A DNA stretch of 64,000 nucleotides from Luteibacter anthropi (GCF_011759365.1 NZ_JAARLZ010000001.1:186001-250000); one strand, 5' to 3'. Shown: positions 9,188 to 19,703, numbered from the stretch's first letter. The notes: generated from the letters alone by a model not told the origin. Made by a program: numbers and translations.

Positions 9188-9302
9188 CCGTGCGAGCTTA
9201 AGCCGGCCCTGGTATAGGGCGTGTGACCTCGTGCATGCGGACATTTAAGTGTTTAAACGTTATTGCTGCCGTTTGTTGCACGGCAGCAATGCATGCGTTG
9301 CA

Positions 9303-9365
9303 GCAGCGCCTCGCGCGCGACCAGGACTGGTGATGAACCCGGTCGCGCGCGAGGCGCGCTCCTAC
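9303..9365. repeat. REP pair (one arm degenerate) at the end of the MHS transporter gene
   Basis: The right arm (about 9341-9365) is an intact GTAG-headed hairpin reading on the minus strand. The left arm is an eroded copy (GCAGCAGCGCC). The transporter's TAG stop at 9362-9364 lies inside the GTAG head of the right arm. Confidence 0.8.
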
Positions 9366-11020
9366 AGGGGGTGGTCTTTGGTTTCGCGTACGAAGAACAG
9401 GCCGATCACGAAGGTCATGAGGGCCACGGCCACGGGGTACCACAGGCCGTAGTAGATATCGCCCTTCCAGGCCACCAGCATGAAACCGATGGTGGGAACG
9501 AAGCCGCCGAACCAGCCGTTGCCGATGTGATACGGCAGGCTCATCGAGGTGTAGCGGATGCGCGTGGGGAACATCTCCACCAGCCATGCCGCGATCGGGC
9601 CGTAGACCATGGTGACGTAGATCACCAGCAAGGCCAGAAGCACGATCAGCATGGGGTAATTCGCCTGGTCCGGGTCGGCCTTTGCAGGATAACCGGCGGT
9701 TTTCAGCTGTGCGTCGATCTTTGTCGTGAAGTCCTTGTTCTGTGCGGTGAACGTTGCCTTGTCGAGTGCACTTCCCTCGAACGAGGCGATCACCTCATCG
9801 CCGATCTTCACGCTGGCCAGCGTGCCTGCCGAGGCTGTGATATTCGAATAGGGAATGCCTTTCTTTGCCAGCACGCTCTTGGCAACGTCGCAGGAACTGG
9901 TGAAGGTTTTCTTGCCCACCGGATCGAACTGGAAGCTGCATGCCTGTGGATCGGCCGTCACGCTCACTGGCGCCGAGGCCGCGGCGGCTTCCGCAGCCGG
10001 ATTGCCGAAGTGGGTGAGTCCCTTGAAGATCGGGAACATGGTGAGCGCCGCGATCAGGCAGCCGGAGAGCACGACGGTCTTGCGGCCGATGCGGTCGGAC
10101 AGCCAGCCGAAGAACACGAAGAACGGCGTGCCGATCAACAGCGCGGCGGCAACGAGCAGGTTGGCGGTGGTGGCGTCGATCTTCAGGCTCTGGGTAAGAA
10201 AGTAGAGCGAGTAGAACTGTCCCGTGTACCAGACCACGGCCTGACCGGCCGTGGCACCCAGCAGGGCGAGGATCACCAGCTTCAGGTTCTTCCACTGGCC
10301 GAAGGCTTCGGTGAGCGGTGCCTTCGACTGCTTGCCTTGCGCCTTCATCTGCTGGAACACGGGCGATTCGTGCAGCTGCATGCGGATATATACCGACACG
10401 CCCACGAGGATCGACGAGACCAGGAACGGAATGCGCCAGCCCCAGGCTTCGAAGGTCTCGCCGCCCAGGCCCAGACGTGTACCCAGGATCACCAGCAGCG
10501 ACAGGAACAGGCCGAAGGTGGCCGTGATCTGGATGAAACTGGTGTACAGGCCACGCTTGCCCTGCGGCGCGTGCTCGGCCACATAGGTGGCGGCACCACC
10601 GTATTCACCGCCCAGCGCCAGCCCTTGCAACAGGCGCAGCAGGATGAGCAACACCGGTGCCGCCATGCCCATCGTGGAATAGCCGGGCAGCACGCCCACC
10701 AGGAAGGTAGACGTACCCATGATGATGATGGTGACCAGGAAAGTGTACTTGCGCCCGATCAGGTCGCCGATGCGACCAAACACAATGGCACCGAACGGAC
10801 GCACGGCGAAGCCCGCCGCGAAGGCGAGGAGGGCGAAGATGAACTGGCTCGTCTCGTTGAGGCCGGTGAAGAACTGCTTGCCGATGATCGCGGCGAGCGA
10901 GCCGTAGAGATAGAAGTCGTACCACTCAAACACGGTGCCCAGGCTGGAGGCGAAGACCACGCGCCTGTGGCTCGTGCCGATGCTGCCGTCGGCACGCAGG
11001 CCGGATGCTGTCGTTGCCAT
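9362..11020 (-). CDS. MHS-family MFS transporter with periplasmic insertion
   Basis: This 552-residue protein belongs to the metabolite:H+ symporter branch of the major facilitator superfamily (ProP, KgtP and ShiA relatives). It has GTVFEWYDFYLYGSLAAIIG in the first segment, GRIGDLIGRKYTF between segments 2 and 3, and LALGGEYGGAATYVAEHAP. Usual length is about 430. The excess is a hydrophilic insertion of about 100 residues (roughly 340-445) with two cysteines, placed before the last pair of membrane segments. The gene lies 12 bp after a DcaP-like porin gene and diverges with it from acs, so a carboxylate or acetate substrate is a fair inference. Its stop codon is formed by a REP. Confidence 0.88.
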   Translation of the reverse strand: MATTASGLRADGSIGTSHRRVVFASSLGTVFEWYDFYLYGSLAAIIGKQFFTGLNETSQFIFALLAFAAGFAVRPFGAIVFGRIGDLIGRKYTFLVTIIIMGTSTFLVGVLPGYSTMGMAAPVLLILLRLLQGLALGGEYGGAATYVAEHAPQGKRGLYTSFIQITATFGLFLSLLVILGTRLGLGGETFEAWGWRIPFLVSSILVGVSVYIRMQLHESPVFQQMKAQGKQSKAPLTEAFGQWKNLKLVILALLGATAGQAVVWYTGQFYSLYFLTQSLKIDATTANLLVAAALLIGTPFFVFFGWLSDRIGRKTVVLSGCLIAALTMFPIFKGLTHFGNPAAEAAAASAPVSVTADPQACSFQFDPVGKKTFTSSCDVAKSVLAKKGIPYSNITASAGTLASVKIGDEVIASFEGSALDKATFTAQNKDFTTKIDAQLKTAGYPAKADPDQANYPMLIVLLALLVIYVTMVYGPIAAWLVEMFPTRIRYTSMSLPYHIGNGWFGGFVPTIGFMLVAWKGDIYYGLWYPVAVALMTFVIGLFFVRETKDHPL

Positions 11021-11032
11021 GCGTTATCTCCC

Positions 11033-12508
11033 TCAGAACCGGTAATTGCCGTTGAGCGTGAACTCGTTGGCGGAGGTCTTCTGCCGGCCGAGGCCGTTGG
11101 TAGTGGTGGAATCCAGGTTGGAGTGGATCCACTCCACGCTGAAGTCATAGGCACCGGCGGTGTATTGCAGGCTGAGCGCCTGCTGGCGGTTTTTCAGCAG
11201 GCCGGCCGTATTCGGTGCGCGCCAGCGCAGCACGTCGTCCCGGTCGGGCTTGCTGGCCGAGATGAAGCCGTAAAGGGTCCAGTTCGGCGTGAACTTGTAG
11301 CCGGCCTGGAAGTAGCCGCCCTTGTCCTTGATGTCGCCGAACTGCGACAGGCCGCCGAAGATCTGGCCGATGGCGTTGCCCGTGTACACCGCACTGCGGA
11401 AGATGAAGTCGCCGGGCATCCACATGCCCCCGATTTCCACGGCGGAACTGGTGATGTCGCTCTTGATCGGCGTAACGGTCCCGCCGTCCACGCCGTGCAG
11501 GTCCAGCTTCGACCAGTGCGCGGCCGCGAAGGCCTGCCACTTGTCGCCCTTGGCGGTCAGGCGTGCCTCCACCTGTGGCTTGAAGCCTGCGTTGCCGGCC
11601 GTGAGGTAGTTGGTGGTGAGACCCGGGCCATTCCAGCTGCCCTCGAAGGCGGCCAGGTCGAAGCGCCACTTCACGCCGTCGGAGTGATGGTTGAGCTCCT
11701 GCATCCAGATGATGCCGGGGTAGCGCCAGCCGATCACGCCCGTGCCATAGCCCAACGGAAAAGCGATGTGCGAGAGCGACTGCGGGATGTATTCCAGGGG
11801 GAACATCAGGTCCCACATCTGGCCGATGCGGAACGTGGTGCCGCTCTCGACATTGGTGAGGTCCATATAGGCACCGCGCAGGCGGGCAATCGGCTGCTGC
11901 TGGCTGTAGGCACCGGTGCCGTTATAGCCACCGAAGAAATCCATCTCCAGGCGGCCGCCGCCGGTCCAGTGTTCATTGAATTTCGCGCCGCTGAAATCGA
12001 GCCAGAAGCGGGTATTGCGGACATCGACGCCACTGAGCGAATCATTCACCCGGCCGCCCTGGCCGGGGATCGGATACTCGGCATTGGCACCGTTGCCGAA
12101 GGTGTAGCCCTTGCTCTGCGAGAAGGCGCTGGCGTTGATGAAGCCGTGCAAGGCCACCGACAGGCCAGGCGTGGTGCTCAGCACGGGCTTGGCGGGCACC
12201 GAGGCCACGGTCTTCTCGACCTTGGTCACCTTTTCGTCGGTTTGCTGTGCCTGGGTCTGTGCAGCCTGGGCCGTGGCTGCAGCCTGGTTCGTGGCGGCTT
12301 TCTGCTCCTGGATCATGGCCTTCAGCTCGGCCAGCTGCTGTTCGAGCTGGTTTACCCGGGCTTCCAGTTCGGCTTCGTGACTGGCGGCTTTCTTCGCGGT
12401 GGACTGGGCGTGAGCTCGTCCGGGCAGGGCTGCCAGCGGCAGCATCAGGGCGCAGGCGATACTTAAGGCGACCGCGTTGCGGCCTCCATTACGGATCGGT
12501 TTCATCAT
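11033..12508 (-). CDS. DcaP-like trimeric outer-membrane porin
   Basis: I start at ATG 12508 (with ATG 12505 next to it), just after GGGGAGA; the longer frame from 12589 would bury the signal peptide. The product is about 490 residues. It has a signal peptide ([16 protein letters not shown]), then a coiled coil ([21 protein letters not shown] onward, with an Ala/Gln-rich tail), then a barrel ending in [11 protein letters not shown]. Coiled coil plus barrel is the DcaP architecture, known for uptake of dicarboxylates and similar anions. Together with the downstream MHS symporter it would give a path across both membranes. This gene diverges from acs. Confidence 0.85.
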   Translation of the reverse strand: MMKPIRNGGRNAVALSIACALMLPLAALPGRAHAQSTAKKAASHEAELEARVNQLEQQLAELKAMIQEQKAATNQAAATAQAAQTQAQQTDEKVTKVEKTVASVPAKPVLSTTPGLSVALHGFINASAFSQSKGYTFGNGANAEYPIPGQGGRVNDSLSGVDVRNTRFWLDFSGAKFNEHWTGGGRLEMDFFGGYNGTGAYSQQQPIARLRGAYMDLTNVESGTTFRIGQMWDLMFPLEYIPQSLSHIAFPLGYGTGVIGWRYPGIIWMQELNHHSDGVKWRFDLAAFEGSWNGPGLTTNYLTAGNAGFKPQVEARLTAKGDKWQAFAAAHWSKLDLHGVDGGTVTPIKSDITSSAVEIGGMWMPGDFIFRSAVYTGNAIGQIFGGLSQFGDIKDKGGYFQAGYKFTPNWTLYGFISASKPDRDDVLRWRAPNTAGLLKNRQQALSLQYTAGAYDFSVEWIHSNLDSTTTNGLGRQKTSANEFTLNGNYRF

Positions 12509-12697
12509 GGTCTCCCCAACCATTGGCGGCCCGAGCATGTGGCAGGCCCGTGCAAGCCTTCCATTGGCCAAAGGTCGAAACTCGACCAAAGTCGAACGGG
12601 GGGTGCGCTCTTACGTCGCACGGCAAGGGTAAACTCGACGATCCAAGCCCCACGCAACCGTTCGGCACGGCCGAAACCCCGTCACGCAGGAGCCCGC
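12509..12697. promoter_or_regulatory. Divergent control region between porin-transporter and acs
   Basis: This 189-bp stretch separates the two divergent units. It contains the ribosome site for the porin (GGGGAGA, minus strand) and CAGGAG before acs. It is the natural place for a CrbR-type regulator to bind, but I could not pick a single convincing operator or sigma-54 or sigma-70 promoter. Confidence 0.4.
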
Positions 12698-14638
12698 ATG
12701 TCCGAGAAGTACCCGGTCGACCCCGCTTTCGCCGAGAAGGCGCGTGTCCGCAAGGACGACTACGAGCGCATGTACGCCGAGTCGGTCCAGAACCCCGACG
12801 GTTTCTGGAAGACCATGAGCGAGCGGATCGACTGGATCGTGCCGCCGACGAAGATCAAGAACGTCTCCTACGACCCGGCCAACCTGCATATCCGCTGGTA
12901 CGAGGACGGCCAGCTCAACGTGGCCGCCAATTGCCTCGATCGCCACCTGGAGACGCGTGCCGACAAGACCGCCATCATCTTCGAAGGCGACGATCCCGAT
13001 GAGACCCGCCGCCTCACCTATCGCGAGCTGCACGGCGAGGTATGCAAGTTCGCCAACACGCTGAAGAACCTCGGCGTGGTCAAGGGCGACCGCGTGGTGA
13101 TCTATCTGCCGATGGTGCCCGAGGCCGCCGTGGCGATGCTGGCCTGCGCGCGCATCGGCGCCATCCATTCGGTGGTGTTCGGCGGTTTCTCGCCCGATTC
13201 GCTGGCCAGTCGCATCGCCGACTCGAAGGCCAAGCTCATCATCACGGCCGATGAAGGCTGCCGCGGCGGCAAGAAGATCCCGCTGAAGGCCAATGTCGAC
13301 GAATCGCTTACCCGGCCGAACACCAACAGCGTGGAAACGGTGATCGTCGTACGCCGCACGGGTGGCGCCATCCAGATGCAGTCGCCGCGCGACCGCTGGT
13401 ACCACACGCTGATGGAAGGGCAGTCCGCCGACTGCCCGGCCGAACCGATGAACGCGGAAGACCCGCTGTTCACGCTGTACACCTCCGGCTCCACGGGACT
13501 GCCCAAGGGCGTGCTGCACACCAGTGGCGGCTACCTCGTGTACACCAGCCTCACGCATGAACTCACCTTCGACCTGCGCGAGGACGACGTTTACTGGTGT
13601 ACGGCCGATGTGGGCTGGATCACCGGCCACGGCTACGTGGTGTATGGTCCGCTGGCCAACGGCGCCACCGTGGTGATGTTCGACGGCGTGCCGAACTATC
13701 CGGATTTCAGCCGCTTCTGGCAGGTGGTGGACAAGCACCAGGTGACGCTGTTCTACACCGCGCCCACCGCCATCCGCGCGCTGATGCGCGAAGGCGACGC
13801 GCCGGTGAAGAAGACCTCGCGCAAGAGCCTTCGCATCCTCGGCACGGTAGGCGAGCCGATCAATCCGGAAGCCTGGAGCTGGTACCACCGCGTGGTGGGC
13901 GACGAGCGCTGCCCCATCGTGGATACCTGGTGGCAGACGGAAACGGGCGGCTTCCTCATCACGCCGCTGCCCGGCGCCACGGAACTGAAGCCGGGTTCGG
14001 CCACGCTGCCGTTCTTCGGCATCAAGCCGGCCATCGTCGATGCCGACGGCAAGCCGCAGGATGGCGAGTGCAGCGGCAACCTGGTCATCACCGATTCCTG
14101 GCCGGGCCAGATGCGCACGGTCTACGGCGACCACCAGCGCTTCATCGATACCTATTTCAAGACCTATCCGGGCAACTACTTCACCGGTGACGGTGCGCGC
14201 CGCGATGCCGATGGTTACTACTGGATCACCGGCCGTGTCGATGACGTGATCAACGTCTCCGGCCACCGCATCGGCACGGCCGAAGTGGAAAGCGCGCTGG
14301 TGGCCCATCCCAAGGTGGCCGAGGCTGCCGTGGTCGGTTGCCCGCACGACATCAAGGGCCAGGGCATCTATGCCTATGTCACCCTCAATGCCGGCGAGTC
14401 GGGCAGCGATGAGCTCAAGAAGGAGCTGATTGCCGGCGTACGCAAGGAGATCGGCCCCATCGCGGCGCCGGATCACCTGCAATGGGCGCCGGGCCTGCCG
14501 AAGACCCGCTCGGGCAAGATCATGCGCCGCATCCTGCGCAAGATCGCGGAAAACCAGCCGGACCAGCTGGGCGACATCTCGACGCTTGCCGATCCCGGCG
14601 TGGTGCGCAGCCTCGTCGAGGAACGGCTCGTGAAGTAA
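12698..14638 (+). CDS. acs: Acetyl-CoA synthetase
   Basis: The product is 646 residues from ATG 12698, with GCAGGAG upstream. This matches the usual 645-652 of AMP-forming acetyl-CoA synthetase, which converts acetate, ATP and CoA to acetyl-CoA in the cytoplasm. Seen: [10 protein letters not shown] (A3), the tryptophan-rich [10 protein letters not shown] (A5) that sets the small acetate pocket, [17 protein letters not shown] (A7), [16 protein letters not shown] (A8) and the A10 lysine near 607 in [11 protein letters not shown]. That lysine is the conserved acetylation site in this family. The stop overlaps the start of the response regulator gene (TAATG), so the two are probably translated together. 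Confidence 0.97.
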   Translation: MSEKYPVDPAFAEKARVRKDDYERMYAESVQNPDGFWKTMSERIDWIVPPTKIKNVSYDPANLHIRWYEDGQLNVAANCLDRHLETRADKTAIIFEGDDPDETRRLTYRELHGEVCKFANTLKNLGVVKGDRVVIYLPMVPEAAVAMLACARIGAIHSVVFGGFSPDSLASRIADSKAKLIITADEGCRGGKKIPLKANVDESLTRPNTNSVETVIVVRRTGGAIQMQSPRDRWYHTLMEGQSADCPAEPMNAEDPLFTLYTSGSTGLPKGVLHTSGGYLVYTSLTHELTFDLREDDVYWCTADVGWITGHGYVVYGPLANGATVVMFDGVPNYPDFSRFWQVVDKHQVTLFYTAPTAIRALMREGDAPVKKTSRKSLRILGTVGEPINPEAWSWYHRVVGDERCPIVDTWWQTETGGFLITPLPGATELKPGSATLPFFGIKPAIVDADGKPQDGECSGNLVITDSWPGQMRTVYGDHQRFIDTYFKTYPGNYFTGDGARRDADGYYWITGRVDDVINVSGHRIGTAEVESALVAHPKVAEAAVVGCPHDIKGQGIYAYVTLNAGESGSDELKKELIAGVRKEIGPIAAPDHLQWAPGLPKTRSGKIMRRILRKIAENQPDQLGDISTLADPGVVRSLVEERLVK

Positions 14639-15315
14639 TGGGGCCCCCCGTGCAGGTTCTCATCGCCGACGACCACCCGCTGTTCCGTGACGCGCTCCAG
14701 CGTGCGGTGGTCGCGGCCGTGCCGGATGCGACCGTGCATGCGGCGGACAGCGTGCCCGCGCTGTTCGCCCTCATCGAATCGCTGCCGGAGGCCGATCTGC
14801 TGCTGATGGATCTGCATATGCCCGGCGCGCGAGGCTTTTCTGCGCTGGCGCATATCCGTGGCCAGTATCCCGGGCTGCCGACCATCGTGGTATCCGGACA
14901 TGAGGAAGCGCAGATCGCACGACGTGCGATCGCGCATGGTGCCTCGGCCTATATTCCGAAGTCGGCGGCCGTGGACACTATCGTGGAGGCCGTACGCAGC
15001 GTGCTCGACGGCGACGTCTGGCTGCCGCCGCAGTTGGTGATCGGGCAGGCGGAACTGAAGCCCGACGAAGCGGACATGGCTGTACGTGTCGCGTCGCTCA
15101 CGCCACAGCAGTTCCGCGTGCTGAACATGATTGCCGAGGGTCTGCTCAACAAGCAGATCGCCTACGACCTGGGCGTATCGGAAGCCACGGTCAAGGCACA
15201 CATGACCGCGATCATGCGCAAGCTTGGCGTCTCCAATCGCACCCAGGTCGCCCTGGCCGCCAGCCACCTCGACGTAGAAAAAACACCCCTGCCGGAGTTT
15301 CCGGACTCCCTGTAG
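14638..15315 (+). CDS. crbR: LuxR-type response regulator, CrbR/ErdR-like
   Basis: This 225-residue response regulator has a receiver domain (about 6-120; acidic pair D11-D12, phospho-acceptor D58 in LLLMDLHMPG, lysine in IPKSAA) and a LuxR helix-turn-helix at about 150-212 (LTPQQFRVLNMIAEG, NKQIAYDLGVSEATVKAH). Its ATG overlaps the acs stop by one base. In pseudomonads and vibrios the CrbS/CrbR (MxtR/ErdR) pair activates acs and acetate use. The partner here is the convergent hybrid kinase at 15390-18851, which has the matching transporter-like front. The gene name follows from this context. The TAG stop is part of a REP. Confidence 0.85.
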   Translation: MGPPVQVLIADDHPLFRDALQRAVVAAVPDATVHAADSVPALFALIESLPEADLLLMDLHMPGARGFSALAHIRGQYPGLPTIVVSGHEEAQIARRAIAHGASAYIPKSAAVDTIVEAVRSVLDGDVWLPPQLVIGQAELKPDEADMAVRVASLTPQQFRVLNMIAEGLLNKQIAYDLGVSEATVKAHMTAIMRKLGVSNRTQVALAASHLDVEKTPLPEFPDSL

Positions 15316-15393
15316 GAGCGCGCCTTGCGCGCGACCGGTACAGGGCCGTGCATGGTTCGCTTCGTAACGGTCGCGCGCAAGGCGCGCTCCTAC
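15311..15393. repeat. REP pair between convergent crbR and crbS
   Basis: Two GTAG-headed GCGCGC-CTT-GCGCGC hairpins in inverted orientation face outward with a 33-bp spacer. The TAG stops of both flanking genes (15313-15315 plus; 15390-15392 minus) are inside the two GTAG heads. Confidence 0.93.
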
Positions 15394-18300
15394 ATGGTGC
15401 GTTTGGCCAGCGCGACCAGCAGCGCGCGTAATGCCGCCGGCTTCACCGGCTTGTGCAGCAACGGATAACCCAGCTCTCTCGCGCGCTGTTTCAGTTCCGT
15501 GCTGCCATCGGCCGTGATCATCGCTGCCGGCGGCAATGTGCCCACCCGGGAGGCGAGATGCGCCAGCGCATCCAGGCCGTTGCTTCCCTCGGCAAGATGA
15601 TAGTCGGCCAGGATAAGGTCCACGCGTGTCTGCCGCAGGATAACCTCGGCCTGTTCGACATCGATGGCCGTGCGGCAATCCACGCCCCAGCGCCCCAGCA
15701 ACGCCTGCATGCCTTCGAGAATGGTCTCGTCGTTGTCGAGGCACAGCACCGTCAGCGGCAGCTGCTCGCCGCCCGGTCGTGCCACGGATGCCTTGCGCTT
15801 GCGTGCCACGGCGTTTGCCCGGGGCACGGTGATGGCAAAGCAGCTTCCGTGACCCATGCGCGAGCGCAGATCCAGCGGGTGTCCCAGGATGCCGGCGAGG
15901 CGATCGCAGATGGAGAGCCCCAGCCCCAGGCCTTTCTCGCCCCAGGGCGACGGACGCTCCAGGCGCTGGAACTCCCCGAAGATGCGTGCGCGCTGTTCTT
16001 CAGCGATGCCCGGGCCGCTGTCCCAGACTTCCACTCGCACGTCGTCGCCTACACGGCGCACACCCACCACGACACCGCCGACGCGGGTATAACGCAAAGC
16101 GTTGGACACAAAGTTGGCGACGATACGGCGCAGCAATTGCGGATCGGAGCGAACCGCCATCGCCGTTGGCACGACGCGCAAGGATAGTCCCCGCTGTTCC
16201 GCCACCAGGGCGAACTGCTGCTTCAGCGAATCGAACATATCCGCCAGCGCGAACGGCGCCACTTCCGGACGATAGCTACCCGCATCCAGCCTCGATACAT
16301 CCAGCAATGCATCCAGCAGGTCTTCGGCTGCGCGGAACGAAGCATCGATGCGCTCGGCCAGCTGCGTGGCTTCGCCATCCAGGTTCGGATGATGTCGAAG
16401 CGCCGACGTGAACAGGCGCGCGGCATTCAGTGGTTGCAACAGGTCATGGCTCGCCGCCGCGAGAAAGCGCGTCTTGGATGCGTTGGCCGCTTCCGCTTCG
16501 CGCCGCGCAATGGCCGTGGCATTGAGCGCTTCGCTCAGTTCTGCCGTGCGATCGTCGACGCGTTGTTCCAGCGTCTCGTTGGCATCGATAAGCGCCTGCT
16601 CCACGGCCTTATAGGCCGTGACGTCGGTAAAGGTGGTGACGAAGCCGCCACCGGGCAGCGCGCGACCGCGCATCTCGATCACCGTGCCATCCGGCCGCAC
16701 ACGCTGGAACACATGCAGGGAGCCGGCACGCATATAACGGATGCGCTTGGCGACATGCTCGTCGACTTCACCCGGGCCGCACTCTCCGTGCTCTGCATTC
16801 CAGCGGATGAGGTCGGCTACCGGCAGACCGACATAGACCATGCCGTCGGGATAATCGAACAGCTCGAGATAGCGCCGGTTCCAGGCGACCAGGCGCATCT
16901 CCCCATCCACCACGCTGATGCCCTGTGACACATTCTCAAGCGTAGTGGACAGCAACTCGCGATTGAAACGCAGCTCCTGGGATGCTTCGTCCATGAGGGC
17001 CATCGCTTCGGCGATGTCGAGCCCCGTACCGGAGAGTGCGCCCATCAGGATGCGCCGCGCACTGGCCGCGCCCACGGCGCTGGCCAGCAGGCGTTCGGTG
17101 AACTGGATCAGCGAACGATCCGCGGCATCGCCGGGGGCCAGCGTGGCGCCGTGGCGCTGCCCATAGTCGCTGAAGGCACGTGCCGTCGCGCGCTCGCCGA
17201 CGATGCGGCCGGCGATCGTGCCCAGGTCACGCACCGTCACGCGCCCCCGCCAGTCGCCGGCACCGCTGGCGCCACGTACGAAGGGATCCACGAACAGTGC
17301 GGCATGCAGACGTTCCGCCACACTCGGACGGAAGCGCAGTGAGATGAAGACCAGGCATGCCACATTGGTCAGCAACGACCAGAACGTGCCGTGGGTGACT
17401 GGTTCCCAACCACTCAGATGGAACAGTTCGGTCGGTTTCAGCCAGCCGATGCCGAAGGGGCCGTCGTCCAGCCAGGGTGAGGCTATCCAGCCCGTGCGGG
17501 TCATGGCGGGAAGCAACAGCGTATAGGCCCACACGGCGAAGCCCGCCAGCAGCCCGATATAGACACCGACCCGGCTGGCGCCGCGCCAGTACAGCGCGGA
17601 AACGATGGCGGGTGCGAACTGGGCGACGGCGGCAAAGGACAACAGCCCGGTGGCGGCGAGGTTCTCCGCGCCGGCAATGATGCGGTAATACGCATAGGCC
17701 ATCGCCGCGAGGCCGACGATGGCAATGCGGCGAACAGCCAGCACCACGCCGGACAGGTCACCGCGCCGTTCCAGGCCCAGCCGCTCGATACGCAGCAGCA
17801 TCGGCATGACGAGATCGTTGCTGATCATCGTTGCCAGCGCCACGGCCGCCACGATGACCATGCCGGTGGCGGCGGAGAAGCCGCCAACGAAGGCGAGAAG
17901 GGCGATGCCCTTGTTACCCAGCGCAATTGGCAGGTTCAGCACCCAGGCATCCACATGGCCCTGCGTGACCAGCGGTAGTCGCAGGCCTGCACTCACGATG
18001 GGCAGCACGCCCAGTGAAATCACCACCATGTACAGGGGAAACATCCACCGCGCACGACGCAGGTCGCGCGGGTCCGCACACTCCACGACGCCGATCTGGA
18101 ACTGGCGCGGCAGGCAGAACATGGCGCAGAACGCCAGTAGCGTCTGCGCGAGGAAGCCGGCGGGCAGGCTGTTTTTTTCCAGTTGCAGCATCGGGGCGCG
18201 CAAGGTTTCCGTGAGGCCCGGGCCGTGCATCCACGCGTACACGCCGATGGCGACGAAGGCCAGCAGCTTCACCAGCGATTCCAGTGCCACGGCCAGCATC

Positions 18301-18851
18301 ATGCCGTGATGGTGTTCGGTGGCGTCGATGCTGCGGGTGCCGAACAGGATCGCAAACACGGCAAGCAGCGCGGCGCACCACAGCGCGGTGTCGCCCGTCG
18401 AATCACCTGCGCCCAGCACGTTGAAGGACATCGTTACTGCTTTGAACTGCAAGGCGATGTAGGGAATGATCGCGATGACGGCAATGATGGCCACCAGCGC
18501 TGCCAGCCCATGCGACTTTCCGAAGCGCGCGGCGATGAAGTCGGCGATGGAGGTGATGTTGCGTTCGCGCGCTACCAGCACCAGCCGCTCGAACAGGCCG
18601 AAGCCGAGCACGAAGAGCAGCAAGGGGCCGAGATAGATGGGCAGATAGGAGAGGCCGGAGCGTGCCGCGGTACCGACGGCGCCGTAGAAGGTCCACGACG
18701 AGCAATAAACGGCCAAGGCCAGGCTGTACACGATGGGCCGCAGGCGCGGCTGGCGCGGATAGAGCGGACGGCGGTCGCCCACGTAGGCAACCGCGAAAAG
18801 CATGCCGACATAGAGCAGCGATACCAGCAGCAGCAGCCAGCCTGCGATCAC
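15390..18851 (-). CDS. crbS: SSS-domain hybrid sensor histidine kinase, CrbS/MxtR-like
   Basis: This 1153-residue membrane kinase begins with a sodium:solute symporter-like region of about 12-13 membrane segments (to about 480), including VYCSSWTFYGAVGTAARSG and GFSAATGMVIVAAVALATMISND. A linker and PAS region follow (about 610-740). The kinase has phospho-acceptor H802 in AASHDLLQPLNAA, an N box (NFVSNALRY, about 914-920), DSGPGIAEE and GLGLGLSICDRL. A C-terminal receiver (about 1031-1153) has D1083 in LILADYHLAEG and K in LLHKPVKP. CrbS-type proteins sense a metabolite and drive CrbR, which activates acs. Here crbR and acs lie convergently next door. An open question is whether the symporter part transports or only senses. 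Confidence 0.9.
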   Translation of the reverse strand: MIAGWLLLLVSLLYVGMLFAVAYVGDRRPLYPRQPRLRPIVYSLALAVYCSSWTFYGAVGTAARSGLSYLPIYLGPLLLFVLGFGLFERLVLVARERNITSIADFIAARFGKSHGLAALVAIIAVIAIIPYIALQFKAVTMSFNVLGAGDSTGDTALWCAALLAVFAILFGTRSIDATEHHHGMMLAVALESLVKLLAFVAIGVYAWMHGPGLTETLRAPMLQLEKNSLPAGFLAQTLLAFCAMFCLPRQFQIGVVECADPRDLRRARWMFPLYMVVISLGVLPIVSAGLRLPLVTQGHVDAWVLNLPIALGNKGIALLAFVGGFSAATGMVIVAAVALATMISNDLVMPMLLRIERLGLERRGDLSGVVLAVRRIAIVGLAAMAYAYYRIIAGAENLAATGLLSFAAVAQFAPAIVSALYWRGASRVGVYIGLLAGFAVWAYTLLLPAMTRTGWIASPWLDDGPFGIGWLKPTELFHLSGWEPVTHGTFWSLLTNVACLVFISLRFRPSVAERLHAALFVDPFVRGASGAGDWRGRVTVRDLGTIAGRIVGERATARAFSDYGQRHGATLAPGDAADRSLIQFTERLLASAVGAASARRILMGALSGTGLDIAEAMALMDEASQELRFNRELLSTTLENVSQGISVVDGEMRLVAWNRRYLELFDYPDGMVYVGLPVADLIRWNAEHGECGPGEVDEHVAKRIRYMRAGSLHVFQRVRPDGTVIEMRGRALPGGGFVTTFTDVTAYKAVEQALIDANETLEQRVDDRTAELSEALNATAIARREAEAANASKTRFLAAASHDLLQPLNAARLFTSALRHHPNLDGEATQLAERIDASFRAAEDLLDALLDVSRLDAGSYRPEVAPFALADMFDSLKQQFALVAEQRGLSLRVVPTAMAVRSDPQLLRRIVANFVSNALRYTRVGGVVVGVRRVGDDVRVEVWDSGPGIAEEQRARIFGEFQRLERPSPWGEKGLGLGLSICDRLAGILGHPLDLRSRMGHGSCFAITVPRANAVARKRKASVARPGGEQLPLTVLCLDNDETILEGMQALLGRWGVDCRTAIDVEQAEVILRQTRVDLILADYHLAEGSNGLDALAHLASRVGTLPPAAMITADGSTELKQRARELGYPLLHKPVKPAALRALLVALAKRTM

Positions 18852-18943
18852 TTCGATCCGTTCCCCGTGGAGCCCCTCGCCATTCTAGGGCTTCGATCCT
18901 GATGATGGGCGCCTCGACAGATCTTCTGCGCTAGCATCCGGGC

Positions 18944-19561
18944 ATGCATCCCGATGTTCCTTCCCTCGCGTCCGATGAAATCCACGTCTGGCGCATGCCA
19001 TGGTCCGGCACCACCGAGCCACCCTTCCTGTCATTGCTTACGGCCTATGCCGGCGACGGGGCGCCCGCGGTCGTCCGGGGCGAGCACGGCAAGCCTCTCT
19101 GGCCCGCCCCGTGGAGCCAATGGGGATTCAGCTGGTCGCACAGCCGGGATACGGCGTTGTTCGCGATAGGCCGGGGTACCGAAGGATTCGAGCTGGGCAT
19201 CGATGTCGAGCGTGTGCGCCCGCGGCCACGTGCACTGGAGCTGGCGCGTCGGTTCTTCGCTGCCGATGAGACGGCCTACCTGGAACAACTCCCTGCAGAC
19301 GCGCTATTGGCTGCCTTCCTGGACCTGTGGACGGCCAAGGAGGCCGTATTGAAGGCACAAGGAGGGGGCCTCTCCTATGGATTGCACCGCGTCGCTTTCC
19401 GTATCGATGACGGCAACCTGCGTCCGGAGGCCTTTGATGGCGAGGTGGCACCTGCCGCGGCCTGGCAGGTCCGGCCGCTGGCGCTTGGCGAGGGCCTGGT
19501 GGCTGCATTGGCCTGGCGCGGCCCTGAACGCCGGATTCGCGTCTTCACATATCCGCTTTGA
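18944..19561 (+). CDS. 4'-phosphopantetheinyl transferase superfamily protein
   Basis: This 205-residue protein has the Sfp/HetI-type layout (two pseudo-repeated halves). The metal and CoA-binding motifs are [12 protein letters not shown] (about 85-96) and [18 protein letters not shown] (about 126-143), with basic residues near HSRD. Such enzymes move the phosphopantetheine arm from CoA to a serine of an acyl or peptidyl carrier protein. The length suggests the Sfp group used in polyketide, peptide or lipid synthesis. No carrier protein is in the window, so its target is unknown. It diverges from crbS with a 92-bp gap. Confidence 0.85.
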   Translation: MHPDVPSLASDEIHVWRMPWSGTTEPPFLSLLTAYAGDGAPAVVRGEHGKPLWPAPWSQWGFSWSHSRDTALFAIGRGTEGFELGIDVERVRPRPRALELARRFFAADETAYLEQLPADALLAAFLDLWTAKEAVLKAQGGGLSYGLHRVAFRIDDGNLRPEAFDGEVAPAAAWQVRPLALGEGLVAALAWRGPERRIRVFTYPL

Positions 19562-19656
19562 ACCTTTTCGCCGTGAGATGTGTCTGATCTTGCGTGTGTG
19601 TGGAGCCGTGAGTGCGCCACATGGATGTTGCGCGTTATGCTGGGAAGACAGTCATT

Positions 19657-19689
19657 ACGCACGTCGCGTTGGCGACGTGCGTTTTTTTT
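19657..19689 (+). terminator. Strong intrinsic terminator just upstream of pdxJ
   Basis: An 11-bp perfect stem (19657-19667 with 19672-19682), a GTTG loop and a run of T to 19689. It ends only 14 bases before the pdxJ ATG, so it may serve the upstream gene or act as an attenuator for pdxJ. Confidence 0.8.
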
Positions 19690-19703
19690 GTTCAGGACCG
19701 TCG

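Noticed and set aside
9263-12466. A 1067-residue open frame on the plus strand
   Set aside because: It lies antisense to the MHS transporter and porin genes, has low-complexity His/Arg/Gln-rich sequence and no family pattern. GC-rich DNA often leaves such frames open.
12611-14482. A 623-residue open frame on the minus strand
   Set aside because: Antisense to acs, whose motifs and length are unmistakable; the antisense product is Arg/His/Ala-rich with no domain.
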